From positions 42,617 to 106,616 of the forward strand of contig NZ_QQSV01000008.1 of the NCBI RefSeq assembly GCF_003351145.1: a stretch of DNA of 64,000 nucleotides. The letters run 5' to 3'. This DNA is from Meiothermus sp. QL-1. Lineage in GTDB: Bacteria; Deinococcota; Deinococci; Deinococcales; Thermaceae. Shown one piece after another: positions 63,915 to 64,000 of this stretch. The notes under the pieces were generated by a model. That model searched no databases and was not told the DNA's origin. It saw nothing but the letters and a program-made list of their open reading frames with translations. The translations under genes and the position numbers were made by a program. How positions within the stretch are numbered: position 1 is the first letter of the stretch; every line of letters begins with the position of its first letter.

Positions 63915-64000
63915 TCACGCGGAAGCGGCTACCCGCTGTCCATCCCCGAGGGCTCCGTCCAAGCCCAACGCCAGAATAACCTTTGCGGCAGCCACGTCCC
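63915..64000 (-). CDS. tnpB: Partial TnpB (IS605 OrfB) RNA-guided nuclease, C-terminus
   Basis: The visible 27 codons read DVAAAKVILALGLDGALGDGQRVAASA before a TGA at 63917-63915. D-x-A-A-x-x-IL is the usual end of the TnpB RuvC III motif region (ADxNAAxNIL), in which the Asp is catalytic. TnpB is the RNA-guided nuclease ancestral to Cas12 that cuts the empty donor site and so keeps the element in place. The zinc finger and other RuvC motifs lie outside the window, so whether this copy is intact is unknown. Confidence 0.7.
   Translation of the reverse strand, partial: DVAAAKVILALGLDGALGDGQRVAASA

Larger units (their letters stand above)
63877..64000 (-). mobile_element. Right end of an IS200/IS605-family element
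   Basis: Reading the minus strand, the C-terminus of a TnpB gene is followed by the hairpin CCCCGTTC-TGAA-GAACGGGG (63905-63886) and AGTCGTCAC, after which host coding sequence resumes. A subterminal hairpin just inside the right end, with no inverted terminal repeat, is the hallmark of this family. The exact border (about 63877) is uncertain by a few bases, and the left end is outside the window. Confidence 0.75.
63879..64000 (-). ncRNA. Probable 3' part of a TnpB omega RNA
   Basis: In characterised TnpB systems the guide RNA scaffold overlaps the 3' end of tnpB, runs through the right-end hairpin, and takes its guide from the flanking DNA. Here the tnpB end and hairpin are in that order on the minus strand, so the guide would be copied from about 63876 downward, inside the interrupted gene. 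No transcript evidence is available. Confidence 0.45.

Overview
The window reads as chromosomal DNA of a thermophile of the Deinococcus-Thermus phylum, most likely Meiothermus or a close relative. By eye it is very GC-rich. PolA has the Taq-type layout (5' nuclease plus polymerase, no proofreading metal ligands), AsnRS and DnaE look Thermus-like, and many genes have a TANNNT box only 6-10 bases before the start codon, as expected for leaderless transcripts. No rRNA, tRNA or CRISPR array was seen.

Region 1 (1-10.8 kb) is catabolic and transport DNA whose codon texture looks more Thermus-like. A minus-strand operon tetR - acyl-CoA dehydrogenase - serine hydrolase - SDR - MaoC-like gene lies next to a TAXI-TRAP transporter. 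Both units have the same promoter layout followed by the same ACCGACCGGTCGGT operator, so one TetR protein probably controls uptake and beta-oxidation of an organic acid. A class I amidotransferase, lysA, nagA and an SDR with a replaced N-terminus follow. The damaged SDR at about 10.82 kb marks a probable recombination junction.

Region 2 (10.9-31 kb) is mainly core metabolism and information processing: a TPR membrane protein, an acyl-CoA carboxylase beta subunit, dnaE, asnS, tpiA, an aminotransferase, E1 alpha/beta of a 2-oxoacid dehydrogenase, a thioesterase, hisG, a quinone oxidoreductase, trmH, apgM, a type II PanK-like kinase, a DMT exporter and the three-gene transhydrogenase pntAA-AB-B.

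Region 3 (31-42.5 kb) is carbon uptake and salvage: an ABC sugar importer without its ATPase plus a GH31 alpha-glucosidase, then glcDEF (glycolate oxidase), a lipoprotein gene split by an amber codon, and glycerate 2-kinase. Glycolate oxidation and glycerate phosphorylation together form a C2 salvage route.

Region 4 (42.5-47.1 kb) is a manganese-type operon: a DtxR/MntR regulator with its own operator, a binding protein, an ATPase and two permeases, both with cytosolic winged-helix-like tails.

Region 5 (47-61.9 kb) holds envelope genes, argJ, long-form hpf, ftsE without ftsX, a rhomboid protease, hsp20, clpB-trxC, pepA, an HD-domain protein, echA and polA. The hsp20 and clpB promoters share a 7-7-7 HspR/HAIR-like operator over the -35 box.

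Region 6 (61.8-64 kb) is a minus-strand minor-pilin operon. Its upstream gene is interrupted by the right end of an IS200/IS605-family element; the C-terminus of TnpB and the right-end hairpin are visible at the window edge.
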